Positions 11,144-22,148 of a DNA stretch of 64,000 bases are shown here, piece by piece. Under the pieces are notes generated by a model. That model was not told where the DNA came from and ran no database searches. It saw only the letters and a program-made list of their open reading frames with translations. The translations under genes and the position numbers were made by a program. Within the stretch, counting starts at the first letter, position 1. Each line of letters begins with the position of its first letter. Source of the stretch: Macrocystis pyrifera (Eukaryota > Sar > Phaeophyceae > Laminariales > Laminariaceae); NCBI GenBank assembly GCA_031763025.1, contig JASSKH010000001.1, forward strand, positions 14,341,265 to 14,405,264, written 5' to 3'.

Positions 11144-14100
11144 TCAACGTCGCATCCGCATAAAATCGTAATCGGCGCAAAATCTCTCCTGCTCTGCAAC
11201 GACTTCACGGACGTTCGCACGCAACAAGTCAGCATTCATCACGTCAACATTCCACCTGCCATCAGACTCAGAAACGAGCGCCGAGAAATCGGTACGCGGA
11301 GCACGCCCAAACATCACGCTGTACGGAGTGCTTCGGTAACGTTCACGAAACGAAGTGTTCAAGGCCCACTGAGCGGCCGGCAAAACATCAACCCACTCCG
11401 AAACCTGACGACGCTGTTCTGACAGAATGGAACGCAGAGCACGTACCACCTCTTTTACCATGCGTTCACACGTACCGTTCGACCACGGCGTGTAAGCGAC
11501 AGCAAAACGATGTTCGATGTGCAACGCGTCGCTCAACAAAGCAAGCACCCTGTTCTTGAAATGCGTGGCGGTATCACTCACCCACACACGCGGCACCCCC
11601 AAAGTCTTACACCAGGCTAGCAAATGCTTCGCTGTGACCTCGGCTGTACAAGCCTCGGCCGGTTCCAACGCCACGTAGTTGGACAAATCATCCATGATGA
11701 CCAAAACATATCGGAAACCATCCTCATCAGGCAGGCCATCGCTACCTTCGGGCCCGCTGTGGCCAACATACAAAAAATCAAAGTGCACCACTTCTCCCGG
11801 AGCGGTACCATGCACCGTGTCTCCGTAGGGACGAGGAATGAGTGCACCTGCACGCGTGTCTACACAGTGCAAACACTGGCGAACGAATTCGCGAACCTGA
11901 GAATCCATGTGAGGCCAAACACAATATTCCTTCAGGCGAAACAAAGTCGGCGCCACACCACGGTGACCAGCCGAGCGCATGTGCGCGCACACCATCAAAC
12001 GAGTTTGAAGAGCAAGATCATCCGGCGGAATCCACAAGACGTCACGCACCCCAACACGCACACGAAACAAACCATCATCGGCCAAGGTAGCTTGACCGAA
12101 GGTTGTCGAAAATTCATGAACACCAACGCCGATACGAGCGACAGACCTTTGTTGCGAGGCACGAATCACATCCAATGCGGGAAGCGAATCGTCAGCATTA
12201 CATGGGCTGTGCACGGCAACCGAACGAACAGGCACCGTAGGAACTTTGACCCAACGAGACAACAGATCCCCCCAACAGTTTCGATCGCCAGGGATGTGTT
12301 CGATTGCATAGCGGTATTGTCCTAAAACACCCTTCCAATTCTCTAGGCGTTGTGCCATGGTCTTTGTGACCGTCGTGACACACTTCTCCGGATTGAAAAT
12401 GTACTGCAAGTTTCGATGATCAGTAAAGATATGAACACCACCCCAAAGCAGGTATTCGAGCCTCCGGAACGTATTAACGATCGCAAAACCTTCTTTGTCG
12501 ACAGTCGCCCAGCGCAACTGCGAACCTGTGAACGAACCACTCAGAAATCCGAGAGGCTCGTGAGACATGCTTTCCAACGCCAATCCACTGCGAAATTCGT
12601 GTTCAGGCACTTGGGTGAGAAAACTACCCCAATGGAAATCAGAAGCGTCAGGAAACATCAAAACAACGCACCCGGGACGAGGATGATGAAGCGGCACTGC
12701 TTGCGCCACCAAACCCCGTGCGGCATTCCACGCCCGCACCCGATCCTCCGTCCACGCGGTATCCTTGATGACACGATTGCGCGCCACTCGCTTAGTCCGA
12801 CGTGTAGCCCCAACAAGGAGCTCCTCCAAAAAATCACGTAACGGTGCTACCGTTTCCGCTAAACGTGGTAACGATGTACGCAACCAGTTGACAGCCTGCA
12901 AGAATTGCATTAGTTCTCCAGCGTTTTCGGGACGACGCATTTCACTTAAACCTTGCACTCGAGCGGGGTCATGGGACACGACACCATTGGAATACACCTT
13001 ACCACACCAGACCAGTTCACGAGAGAAGAAGGTACACTTGTGGGCGGCGACAAACAGTCCAACATTCTCCAGGCGTTCAAGAATGTCATCAAGCAGCTGC
13101 AGAAGAGCTTCTTCGGTGTCTGCGAAAAAAAAGAAAACGTCATCGACCCAAACTTTGCAATCCAAACCACGCAACACTTCAGTCATGACACCTTGGAAAT
13201 AAGAAGTCGCATTCAAAACACCTTGGGGAACACGGGTAGGCGTGAACAAACCGTCGCTTGTCGCCATGGTGAAGACGTCTTGCGCCTCCGGAGCCAAAGG
13301 CATCTGCCAGTACCCTTGAAGTAGGTCCAGCTTGCCGAAGAAACGCGCCCCCAGCAGATCTCCCATGTCTTCATGGTTGGGCATGACGCCCGGGGACTTC
13401 TCCACCTGTGCGTTCACCGCCGAGTAGTCGCTCACCAAACGGAAAGAGTCCTTCTTGGGCACCGCCATCGCCGGACTCGCCCACACCGCCTGGATGTTGT
13501 GGTAGACAAAGCCAAAAAACACCAAAGCAGCAATGCACTTCGAGAGCCAGTCCCTTTTCGTCGGTTCGTACCGACGTGGCGTTGCCTTGACAGGCTTCGC
13601 CTGTTGCTTCAGCTGCACTCGCATCGGCTCCACTTGCGCTGGCGGATCACCACACAGCGCACGGCGAAAAGCACCCACGCGACGAGCCAAAATTTCGCGC
13701 AAACGGGTTGCTCCGCCGACGCTTAATCCACTCTGCTCTGCCTGCTGCACGCTGTCCTCCAACGCCCGTTCTCGGGCCGTCCGCTCCTCCTCCGGATCCA
13801 TGAACATGTCTGGCCCCCGGTCGACCAAATGTTCCACCGCCTTGTCCTCCGGAGCATCCACCGTAGCCTCGGTCTGAAAAGCACGCACGGAAACCGTCAC
13901 TCTGCGCGCCGCAAGGTAACTCGGAGTCTCCACACCGGTCGATACCGGCACTGCGCGAGGGCGAAGCTTCTCCAGAGCTTCACGGTAGACGTCGATGCCA
14001 AGAGCTTTCATGGTAGCCATGCCAAACAGAACGACGTTATCTGTACCAGGCATGACCGCGAAAGTGATGGGCTCCAATTTCACCGCTCCCCACGGCGTCC

Positions 14101-15823
14101 GTACACTCACGGCAATCGGCACCGTTTTGTGCGTGACCATCACTGAAACACCCGTAGCGGTTTTCGCCTGCTGCGGGCCATTTTCGAACGGAATTTGCAG
14201 ATCGGCGCCGCCGAAATGCGAAGACAGCTGCTGAAGTAAGCCGACACCGATGGACGTGAGCGCCGACCCCGAATCAAGGATCACACGCGCCATCAGCGAA
14301 CCAACCGACCCTGGCAAAGAGAGATCAGCGCGTAAACACTCAGCGCTGCGATCGACAGGCACTTCACCTGCCGTTGAACTCTGGTCGGTACCAAGAGTCA
14401 CCTGACGCCATGGCTGCCCTCCTACAGCCGGCGCCGAAGAAATAGAATCGGCGGTCCACCCCGACCAAGACGTCGAATATACAGACGGTTCCGGCGCTAC
14501 CGCCCCTGCAGCAGCACCAGACACTGACTCCGCCCGCTCGGTGGATGGCGAAGTTCTCGCTCCAGCAGCACCCACCGATGTTCCAGCTCCTCCAACGTAT
14601 ACAGCTCGGCCGGCAACAGACGAACCAGATCCCGACCCAGCGGCTCCTGCCGCTGGCGCACCAGAAGTTGAAGAAGCAACAGCAGAAGTTCCACCGCCCG
14701 CTGTCAATTGATTGCCACCACGGCCACCGCGCCCGCGTCCATGGTTGAATCTGCCCCGGCCGCCATTGCGGCCCCCGCGATACCCTGACGACCCGCGCCC
14801 ACCACTGCTGGGAGCTGTGCCGCCACCGCGAGCTTTTGGGCAATCAGAAACATAATGGTTGGGATCACCACACTCGAAACAGACGCGAACAAACGACTTT
14901 TTCGCGGACTGCTGCTGTTTCGGTTTCTGCTGCTGTTGGCGTCGCGGTTCAGCTGCCCCTGCAGCGTCTTTCCGACCATACGCCTCGATGAATTTCCACT
15001 GTTCTGCAGCAGAAAAAATTTGGTCCATGACCAATGCCGGGTCCTTCTTCCACCCTGCAGCGTACGTGAGCTGACCTTTTACGTACTTTTTGAACTCGGA
15101 CGGCCATAAGCCATCCACCAACGCCATGCTCACAAATTCCGCCGGTCCGGGCAACCACGAACGGTCCTGCGCGCGGTACATGGCATGCACCGCGTGATTC
15201 TCCGCAAAATACTTTTCCATAGCGGAGTTTACCATCATCGCGCGGTCTTTGACGGATGTTTCACCGCCCTGCTTTTCATCGCGCCTCATTGAGAGAACGC
15301 GACGCAAGTCCGCTGCCGCCCGCGAGGTGTCAAATCTGTTGCTGGTGGTTGTGTAACCGGCGTGCTGCCTAACAGCGTCCAACAACTCCGAGGCGGTCAT
15401 CGTAGTCTGATGCTTGTAAAATCCCTCAAAACACCGATGAATGTAATTGGGGATAAGCTGGCCCATGCTCACTTTGGAGTGCTGAACCACCCCCTGAGCG
15501 TTGGCGAGCTGCAGCCGTTCCTCATAATCGAGGTACGCTGCGTAAAAAAAACACGAGAGGCCTGCTCGGTCCACACCTCTCCGTATTTCGGTGGAGTCAG
15601 AGACTCCCCTACCACCAGCGGCGTGCTTGCCGTGTGCGCCATAATCCACAGCAGTCCACCTGGACTCTACTGTAATAACGGAGAAACTGCCGCCTGACCT
15701 GTGCGTCCTCCAGCTCCCGGAGCGTCCTCCCCTGCTGTGCGCTTCAAGCCGTTTCGATCCGTCCAACGGGCCAACTGCCTTCCCAGCTGTGACCCAATAC
15801 TCCGCAGCCGAAAACTCCTCCAA
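11144..15823 (-). CDS. Gypsy gag-pol polyprotein
   Basis: One long frame of 1559 residues. A CCHC zinc knuckle CFECGDPNHYVSDC lies at about residues 316-329, after a Gln-rich stretch and before an Arg/Gly-rich one. The aspartic protease motif is ILDSGSALTSIG near 512. The reverse transcriptase has VWVDDVFFFF near 890. RNase H shows MFPDASDFHWG near 1055 and FTDHRNLQYIF near 1130. The integrase has an HHCC-like zinc region (HRGVAPTL...CLHC, about 1285-1320) and D-D-E positions in HFDFLYVG, VSDTATHFKN and NGTCERMVKE. It would act in cytoplasmic virus-like particles and then in nuclear integration. The frame opens on a non-ATG codon, so the true start is unresolved. Confidence 0.92.
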   Translation of the reverse strand: MEEFSAAEYWVTAGKAVGPLDGSKRLEAHSRGGRSGSWRTHRSGGSFSVITVESRWTAVDYGAHGKHAAGGRGVSDSTEIRRGVDRAGLSCFFYAAYLDYEERLQLANAQGVVQHSKVSMGQLIPNYIHRCFEGFYKHQTTMTASELLDAVRQHAGYTTTSNRFDTSRAAADLRRVLSMRRDEKQGGETSVKDRAMMVNSAMEKYFAENHAVHAMYRAQDRSWLPGPAEFVSMALVDGLWPSEFKKYVKGQLTYAAGWKKDPALVMDQIFSAAEQWKFIEAYGRKDAAGAAEPRRQQQQKPKQQQSAKKSFVRVCFECGDPNHYVSDCPKARGGGTAPSSGGRGSSGYRGGRNGGRGRFNHGRGRGGRGGNQLTAGGGTSAVASSTSGAPAAGAAGSGSGSSVAGRAVYVGGAGTSVGAAGARTSPSTERAESVSGAAAGAVAPEPSVYSTSWSGWTADSISSAPAVGGQPWRQVTLGTDQSSTAGEVPVDRSAECLRADLSLPGSVGSLMARVILDSGSALTSIGVGLLQQLSSHFGGADLQIPFENGPQQAKTATGVSVMVTHKTVPIAVSVRTPWGAVKLEPITFAVMPGTDNVVLFGMATMKALGIDVYREALEKLRPRAVPVSTGVETPSYLAARRVTVSVRAFQTEATVDAPEDKAVEHLVDRGPDMFMDPEEERTARERALEDSVQQAEQSGLSVGGATRLREILARRVGAFRRALCGDPPAQVEPMRVQLKQQAKPVKATPRRYEPTKRDWLSKCIAALVFFGFVYHNIQAVWASPAMAVPKKDSFRLVSDYSAVNAQVEKSPGVMPNHEDMGDLLGARFFGKLDLLQGYWQMPLAPEAQDVFTMATSDGLFTPTRVPQGVLNATSYFQGVMTEVLRGLDCKVWVDDVFFFFADTEEALLQLLDDILERLENVGLFVAAHKCTFFSRELVWCGKVYSNGVVSHDPARVQGLSEMRRPENAGELMQFLQAVNWLRTSLPRLAETVAPLRDFLEELLVGATRRTKRVARNRVIKDTAWTEDRVRAWNAARGLVAQAVPLHHPRPGCVVLMFPDASDFHWGSFLTQVPEHEFRSGLALESMSHEPLGFLSGSFTGSQLRWATVDKEGFAIVNTFRRLEYLLWGGVHIFTDHRNLQYIFNPEKCVTTVTKTMAQRLENWKGVLGQYRYAIEHIPGDRNCWGDLLSRWVKVPTVPVRSVAVHSPCNADDSLPALDVIRASQQRSVARIGVGVHEFSTTFGQATLADDGLFRVRVGVRDVLWIPPDDLALQTRLMVCAHMRSAGHRGVAPTLFRLKEYCVWPHMDSQVREFVRQCLHCVDTRAGALIPRPYGDTVHGTAPGEVVHFDFLYVGHSGPEGSDGLPDEDGFRYVLVIMDDLSNYVALEPAEACTAEVTAKHLLAWCKTLGVPRVWVSDTATHFKNRVLALLSDALHIEHRFAVAYTPWSNGTCERMVKEVVRALRSILSEQRRQVSEWVDVLPAAQWALNTSFRERYRSTPYSVMFGRAPRTDFSALVSESDGRWNVDVMNADLLRANVREVVAEQERFCADYDFMRMRR

Positions 15824-15849
15824 CAGAAGTTCCGCGAATATCTAGATAT

Positions 15850-16081
15850 TATGGCCTCTGCCAGATGATATCAGCAAGAGGGCTTCCAGCGAGGGACTCC
15901 ACCAGTCTCGCTGGCCTCGCACTCAGTAAGTCTTGTTCTTAGAGCTTGTATTATCACGGAGTGATCCTCATCGGACCACGAGCCAGGTGGCTAGGGGACA
16001 TCACACAGGATCCCCGGCCACTGCTCCACTCACACATGCGATTACACTGAAACCTCCACGGCTTGGTATCTTTTGGCTACA
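15850..16081 (-). repeat. 5' LTR of the gypsy element
   Basis: 232 bp partner LTR. On the minus strand it begins TGTAGCCAAAAG and ends GGCAGAGGCCATA. Confidence 0.92.
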
Positions 16082-16114
16082 GTCTGCAAACAACAATGGA
16101 CGACAGACACCCTA

Positions 16115-16458
16115 TGTTTTGAGGCTTAGATTGGGTGGGCGATTGGTTAACCTTTTACCTTTAGCCCAACGGACTAAGACCTTAACAAATGGCGACGACG
16201 GCAGAACATGGGTCGTTGGTCGTGAGTTCGAATCTCACGTCCACCATGAAATCGCTTCTGAAGAAAAAGAGTGAATTTCCTCATGTCAAGAACTTGAAAA
16301 AATACTTCTGGATCCCCAGAAATTGGAACCGCGTGTTGGTGTCACGCGTCGACCCGTATATCCGGTCCGTTCCAGGGGGGGAGAGTGTTATGAGGCTTAG
16401 ATTGGGTGGGCGATTGGTTAATCTTTTACCTTTAGCCCAAAGGACTAAGACCTTAACA
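16115..16458 (+). mobile_element. TRIM-like miniature LTR element, family T1, copy 1
   Basis: 344 bp. 73 bp terminal direct repeats (16115-16187 and 16386-16458) begin TGTT and end TTAACA and differ at about three sites. A 4 bp target duplication CCTA lies at 16111-16114 and 16459-16462. Just inside the left repeat is a primer-site-like TGGCGACGACGGCAGAAC, and just before the right repeat a purine tract AGGGGGGGAGAG. No coding capacity. The left LTR carries an A-box-like TAGCCCAACGGA, and the interior has a perfect T-arm GTGAGTTCGAATCTCAC. It sits only 33 bp from the gypsy element. Confidence 0.85.
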
Positions 16459-16575
16459 CCTACCCTTCTACACAGACAGACAGGTCGAAACAAGACAACA
16501 GTAGTGACACTGACTTCTCCATACCTACAACCCGCGGTACCTATTTTTCATCTTAACACAGTTCACCCCATAGCG

Positions 16576-16606
16576 TTCGGGATAGGGTTAGGGTTCGGGT
16601 TGGGTG
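16576..16606 (+). repeat. Telomere-like interstitial stretch
   Basis: ATAGGGTTAGGGTTCGGGTT: a few TTAGGG-type units, too short for a telomere. Similar scraps lie at 56421-56455, 59795-59850 and 61656-61686. Confidence 0.5.
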
Positions 16607-16929
16607 GCCAGCGTCTCTACTGTATGCCTGGTATCTCTTGCTGTCATCGCTTCTTCTGAAAACCCACGCAAGGAACTATAAATAGCGGCAGCAGCAGCAG
16701 CATCTTCAATCAAGTAAAATTCTACCTCGCAAATATCTACCAGGTATGTCGCGAGAGACGGCTGCAAATAGACATAGTTTATTTATTTAGCAGCAACAAC
16801 ATGCTATACGAGACCTCAAGGGCGTAAAATAATGTCAAGTGCAAGGCAGTATGAACCTAGGGACCGACTGCTGCTAGCAGGTTGATGCCTTTGGCTCTGT
16901 TCTGGTCACTCACAAGAGGTGCTTGACGA

Positions 16930-17100
16930 TGTTATAAGCTTTTGTATTATTAATAGTTGCTGTCTGCCTCGCCAGATGTCTTCTGAACGAAGGGGCGAGG
17001 CGCTCATCAGAAAAGCAGGCAATAACGCCTGCCAGGCATGATGAGGGGACGATTGCTACAAACCATAACACCGCAACAGGGGAGAGGGGATACCGTAACA
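16930..17100 (+). repeat. Terminal-repeat (LTR-like) fragment, family D
   Basis: 171 bp running from TGTTATAAGC to TACCGTAACA. It is followed by TAGCCCACCCTGA, the same inner start seen after the family C repeats (18770, 37925) and, inverted, after the 63014 repeat. A probable decayed solo terminal repeat. Confidence 0.45.
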
Positions 17101-17241
17101 CTAGCCCACCCTGAAGGGCCGTATATGCAGATTCATAGAAAACTCAGGCATGAACAAAAACAACTCGGAGAATTCGAAAAATGGATCGAAGATGCGGCAC
17201 TTCACAACCCACTCCCACACCTCTAACTTGCAAGGCGGTAG
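17101..17241 (+). repeat. Internal fragment shared by several terminal-repeat elements
   Basis: Contains GCCGTATATGCAGA and GGATCGAAGATGCGGC. The inverted counterpart lies at 62330-62440 and 62895-63013, and looser relatives at 18770-18890 and 37925-38060. Confidence 0.6.
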
Positions 17242-17650
17242 TGTGAAGTGGGGACCGAGGTAGGGTAACGGTGAGGGACGTAGGTGTCTCTGGCAGCTGG
17301 AAAGCAGTGCTTCGCTGCTTCTGATTTAGATCTTCTTATTGATGGCGAGAGCTGAGGAGGTGCTCTGGTAGAGAAGTGAGAGGTAGGGGGGAGGGACTCG
17401 ACACCCAGATATACTCGTCCCACGCCACGCCACAAGCTCTCCTAAATTCTTCTTTTCTGATGTACTCCTAAAGAACTTTCCTATGGCTACCTAACGTTCT
17501 TCTGTTAATATAGAACTTCTGGTTTTATGGTCCTACCTCCGTTAAGGAACATTATTCTCGTCTAACGGGCTATCCGCCCTAGAGAACATAATGTTACTCT
17601 CGACAAATGAAATATCCGCCGGGGTAATCCACTCTTTGGATTGCTCTCGT
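17242..17650 (+). repeat. Family C terminal repeat, truncated copy
   Basis: Begins TGTGAAGTGGGGACCGAGG and matches 19476-19954 and 37438-37924 over most of its length, including AACGGGCTATCCGCCCTAG. Lacks the last ~75 bp. Non-coding. Confidence 0.75.
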
Positions 17651-18398
17651 ATGATACAGCAGGGTACAGCTCTCAGACCCTGAAAAGGACCTGCGCTCGT
17701 TAGATCTCTGAGGCCGGCTCACCTGTTGTTTTGAGAGGTCGAGGAAGTGCCTTCAAGCAGTATTGATCGAGTCACGCAGAAAGTGGATCGATGCAGTGCG
17801 GTAGATGCAAGCAGCCAGCGTGAAAACAATCAACGAAGCACTACAGACACGATAACGGGCGCGACGGGCACGGCAGGGCCCAAGGGGCTGGGGGTCGATA
17901 GGACAGGTATCACATATCACTTGGCTTTGACTTTCTTTCTTCACTTGGTGGTGTTTAGTAAACACCGGGTGGTCCCGGAACCTCGTTAATGGCTCTGTAC
18001 CCGAGACCGAAGGCGTTCCCACACTGGGGATCCTCCCTGCCCCTATAAGATCCGCCCAGAAGATGCTAACCAAAGCTTGCCCTCTGCCTATCGAATAGAC
18101 CCGACGCTTGACTCTGATCAGGACAGTTGTCTCGCGCCTTATTATACTCCCCATAGCGCTGGTCACGACAGCCGCAGCGCTATGAACCTCCCTCCCTGCC
18201 ACCACTCACTGTAACACCCCCCCTGCCCGACGCGTAACCATCGTCGGCACAAAGCCGGCGCCCCGGTGCTAGCCCGGCGACAGCGTGTGCGCCTTCCTCC
18301 TCGGACACTCCCCCAGCCCGGCGCATATGAGCGATGGTGCCCAGCGGCCAGTACGATCATGGACCGCTGCAGCGCGTGCGCCTTCCACCTCCGCACTT
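17651..18398. other. Gene-free stretch
   Basis: No supported gene. GC-rich, with no recognised repeat outside the edge of the 121 bp array. Confidence 0.5.
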
Positions 18399-18690
18399 CG
18401 CCGTCGGCTCGATGTTGCAGCTCCTCTCCTGTCCTTAGTGTTGCCCTCAGACGGTGGTAAGAAGAGCGGCGGTCCTGACCTTCGTCCAGACGTTCTTCAG
18501 CATTCCTCTTCCATCCATCGCCGTCGGCCCGATGTTGCAGCGCCCCTCCTTTCCGCGGTGTTGCCCTCGGACGGTGGTAAGAAGAGTGGGCGGTCCTGAC
18601 CTTCGTCCAGACGTTCTTCAGCATTCCTCTTCCATACATCGCCGTCGGCCCGATGATGCAGCGCCTCTTGTTCTCGCGGTGCGCCACTCG
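18399..18690 (+). repeat. ~121 bp tandem repeat, ~2.4 copies
   Basis: Units begin at about 18398, 18519 and 18640 with (C/A)TCGCCGTCGGCYCGATG and contain GGTCCTGACCTTCGTCCAG. Overlapping open frames here are by-products of the repeat. Confidence 0.75.
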
Positions 18691-18698
18691 CTGTAACA

Positions 18699-19954
18699 CG
18701 TATTCGTGAGACTACAAAACTGCCGACTATATTATATCTATAGCCCATTAGTACTTCACTCATATCACAGTAGTCAATCCTGAATAGTCATATAAGCAGA
18801 CCACATTATGGTCGATGGATGATGACACAGTTCATCCCAAACGACCTGGAAAAGGTGGTCGAAGATGCGGCTATTCGAAACAATGAGGCTATAGATTCCC
18901 CCGAAGTGTTGACGACCAACAAGACGCTGGCGATTAACGGGCACCGCTTCCACGCGACTTCTTCTGGCGGGTTTGTCACGTACTCCTACTCTCCACCGAC
19001 CCCAACGCGGCAGCAAACTCCCCGTGGCCCAAGCACCAACGCAAGGGGTCGTCCTCCAACCCGTTCGTCATGAACGTAGCCGAACAGGGGCTCGACCCGT
19101 TCTGCGAGGACGAGACGGACCGGCCGCTGCGGCATTACGAGGAGGTATACATGGTCACGACAACATTTAATCCTCAGACCCCGTCGCTCCTGGCACCGCT
19201 CCTGACGAGCTCGGCCCGCGCCCGAGCCCTACGCCCTCACGGTGGACATTTCCTCAACTGCAATGGTACGGACAATAGTATGAAGACCTGCATCGAGGGC
19301 TTCCTCAACACGTCCGGCATCCTAAACCCGGCGCTCGGACAGTTGAACGACGGTGGACACGTCTACCACCAGTGGCAACAGAGAATGCTCTCCTACCGCC
19401 GTGGACAATACGAGCGCAACCTGGAGCGGAGTTCCAACCGCTACGACAACAACAACCGGTGCCGACGACGCCAGATGTGAAGTGGGGACCGAGGTAGGGT
19501 AACGGTGAGGGACGCAGGTGTCTCTGGCAGCTGGAAAGCAGTGCTGATTTAGATCTTCTTATTGATGGCGAGAGCTGAGGAGGTGCTCTGGTAGAGAGAA
19601 GTGAGAGGTAGGGGGGAGGGACTCGACACCCAGATATACTCGTCCCCCACCCACGCCACAAGCTCTCCTAAATTCCTCTTTTCTGATGTACTCCTAAAGA
19701 ACTTTCCTATGGCTACCTAACGTTCTTCTGCTAGTATAAGAACTTCTCGTTTTATGGTCCTACCTCCGTTAAGGAACATTATTCTCGTCTAACGGGCTAT
19801 CCGCCCTAGAGAACATTCCTAAAAGAACGTTACTCTCGAATAACAGAATTTCCGCCGGGTTAATCCATTCTTTGGATTATTCTCGTATTCGTGAGACTAC
19901 AACACTGCCGACTATATTATATCTATAGCCTATGAGTACTTCACTTATGTCACT
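18699..19954 (+). mobile_element. Family C terminal-repeat retroelement, partial
   Basis: A truncated terminal repeat (18699-18769), about 706 bp of interior, and a full terminal repeat (19476-19954, about 479 bp, TGTGAAG to near CACT). The interior encodes a gag-like stretch at about 19070-19470 (for example CNGTDNSMKTCIEGFLNTSG and GQLNDGGHVYHQWQQRML). No polymerase domains are seen. It is broken, an old non-autonomous or deleted LTR-type element. The superfamily is undetermined. Confidence 0.6.
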
Positions 19955-20264
19955 GTAGCCAATTACACGTGGGCACTGCGAATCAGACAACAAGTCCGAA
20001 AGTACGGATACCCACAGACCAAGTTGCACAGACAGAGGGAATACAATAAATAAATGGAATGAACTCCGACGCAAGCAGAACGCAACACAAGCACCACCAG
20101 CACCACCAGCAGTAGCAAGAGCAGGAGCAGAAGAAGCGGCAGCAACGGATTTGCAGCTGTCCTCCTGCTCGCTGTGACGATGGGTATACCTCTCCTGTGT
20201 ACGCATGTCGTCGAAACCGCGGAGGTTTACCCAGCAGAAAAAAAAAACATGGAAGACCAACGCA

Positions 20265-20480
20265 CTTACTGCTGTACTAGACTACTTCATTAGACTATCG
20301 TACGAGTACGTACTTTCTACGTACTTTCTCGATACCTACAGTACATTACGACGATCTTTTTCCCCAAACCTACAACCTGCTACTTGCTGCCGTACTATTA
20401 ATAAACTGCTCACTGTATTAGACTATAGCACGGGTACGCACGTTCCACGTATTTCTCGATACCTGCATTACGACGATAAC
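20265..20480 (+). repeat. Local duplicate segments
   Basis: Two similar blocks, 20270-20357 and 20412-20480, share TAGACTA..CACG/CGAG and TCTCGATACCT..CATTACGACGAT. Non-coding as far as I can tell. Confidence 0.5.
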
Positions 20481-21300
20481 GGCCCACGAAGGACGACAGT
20501 CAACCTACCCTGTCAACCGTCACCGTTGAGGTCGTGCCTGCGTTTGTTTCTTTGGTTTAGATTTTTGCACGGCGCGTCGAGGCCTTCGAGTTCTGCGCAG
20601 CTGCATTTACATTTTCTGTTTTGTCTATATAATTTGTTTACGGGGTGCATGTACGTAACGGTCATCGGCGAAAGTTCTCGTTGTATTCCTTTTGTCATCG
20701 TGAACTTTTTGCGGCGTCTTATTTGTATGGGTGTGTACACGGCACGTCGAAGCCATCGTACTCTTCGCGATTCGACTGTAATATTACGTAGACTTCATAT
20801 TTCGAATCTAAGTACCCATGAGACTCGCGAGGACTCAGTCATTTCAGCCCCTCGTACTCTTGAGACTCTTGAGGACTCTGTCGTTTCAGTACTTTGACTA
20901 ACTCTTGGACTCGGTACTTCAAAATGGACTGGTGTTCACGAGTCAACGACTGAGTCCCGCGATGACTGGGCACTGGTACTCTGCCGACCTTTTTGTTTGC
21001 AGCATGTAGTTCTTGTGTCGCTGCTGAAAAATTTCACTCCTACTCAAAATGCACCTGATTTCTGCAGTATGTTACCGTATCGCTGTTGCTTTTCTTCGCT
21101 CCTACCCCAAATGCACATGTTGTTGTTGATTCTGGCGGACGTCTTCGCGAACGTATCGTTCCTGCTTTTTGGCCGCTTTTCTAAGCCCAACCAATCCCTG
21201 AAATTTCCATACCTCCATCCAACCTTGTATTAAATGGTAACAAGTAGGGAACAGCAGGGCAACGCTTGCTCTGCGCTACAATTAATTAACTATCGACAAT
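20481..21300. other. Gene-free stretch
   Basis: The open frame across 20205-20897 is Leu/Phe/Arg-rich without a motif and is not supported. The segment 20815-20975 has many GACTC/GAGTC-type short repeats. Confidence 0.4.
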
Positions 21301-21720
21301 GTTCGCCATCAGTCAGGAGTCTCCATCCGCAACTACACCCTCCGCATGATCCATATATCCACCAAGTTCGGAAACCCGGGGGTGAAACCAGGATGTCCCC
21401 TCTGACTTGACCATCAACCAGGAATCATGATAGCAGAGGTGACGCAAATGAAGGAGACACACAATTTGATTACGCAATGAAATTATGGTAGTTGTGACTG
21501 AGAATGGCTGTTGTCGTGGGCTGTGTCCTAAGGCAGCATGCAGCAGTATACATCCGTTATACCCTCCGAGGTATGATCCACCTACATCTAGAAAATCCGG
21601 GGATGTACCCCGCGCGTCCCCTGACGATCAACGACAGTCTACAGCGACCCTTCGACTACAACGGACGTCTCCGAGTGCGCGAGAGACGGCACCGACGCCA
21701 AGAAAAGGTATAGATGTATA
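21300..21720 (+). pseudogene. Two diverged copies of an unknown peptide-coding block
   Basis: The translations of 21310-21400 (VSIRNYTLRMIHISTKFGNP) and 21545-21650 (VYIRYTLRGMIHLHLENPGM, then PLTINDSLQRPFDYNGRLR) resemble each other at the protein level. This suggests an ancient duplicated domain, possibly of a mobile element. The family is not recognised and the frames are open only over short spans. Confidence 0.35.
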
Positions 21721-22148
21721 GATAGCAGGTGCTCAACCCGTAACTGTCGCTCAATCAGCCGAATGGACCGGTTTATTGAAAAAAATAGCGACCGGTTTTT
21801 GGTCAGTTGATTAACTTCTTTCTCGCTTGATCAAGCGGATGGACCGGGCTGCTCCAAGATTTGTAGCGGTCGGTCGTTTTAGGCTTACTCTCTCTCCGCC
21901 TAATCAAGTGGGTGGACTGGTGATGGACTGTATACTTCGCACCTCCGGGCGGGTTCCTCGAATAAGATTAATTGCTCTTCTCACCATGAAAAAAAAAACA
22001 AAAATCCAAACCTCGACCGTGTGGTTCGCTTTGAAACGCCGAAAAAAGAGGTTCTACAAACTCGTAGAAAAAAACAGTTGCTCTTCGCGGATACATTTTT
22101 TTTCGCGCCGAGTTTTTTTTTTCTGACGACCTGGGCATTCGCTTCCGC

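Larger units (their letters stand above)
10562..16081 (-). mobile_element. Ty3/gypsy LTR retrotransposon, nearly whole
   Basis: A 5.5 kb element on the minus strand. The 232 bp LTRs at 10562-10793 and 15850-16081 appear identical, so the insertion is very young. A 4 bp target duplication GTCT flanks it (10558-10561 and 16082-16085). The order of parts is gag with zinc knuckle, protease, reverse transcriptase, RNase H, integrase and a chromodomain-like tail, which is the Ty3/gypsy order. It looks whole or nearly so, with perhaps one or two breaks. Confidence 0.93.

Noticed and set aside
11624-12325. Plus-strand frames across the gypsy element
   Set aside because: Shadows of the minus-strand polyprotein.
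16161-16250. Functional tRNA gene
   Set aside because: A and B boxes are present, but no acceptor stem or cloverleaf could be drawn. The sequence spans an LTR and interior of a TRIM.
20205-20897. 230-residue + strand frame
   Set aside because: Leu/Arg/Phe-rich with no domain; overlaps local duplicates; composition unlike the accepted exons.
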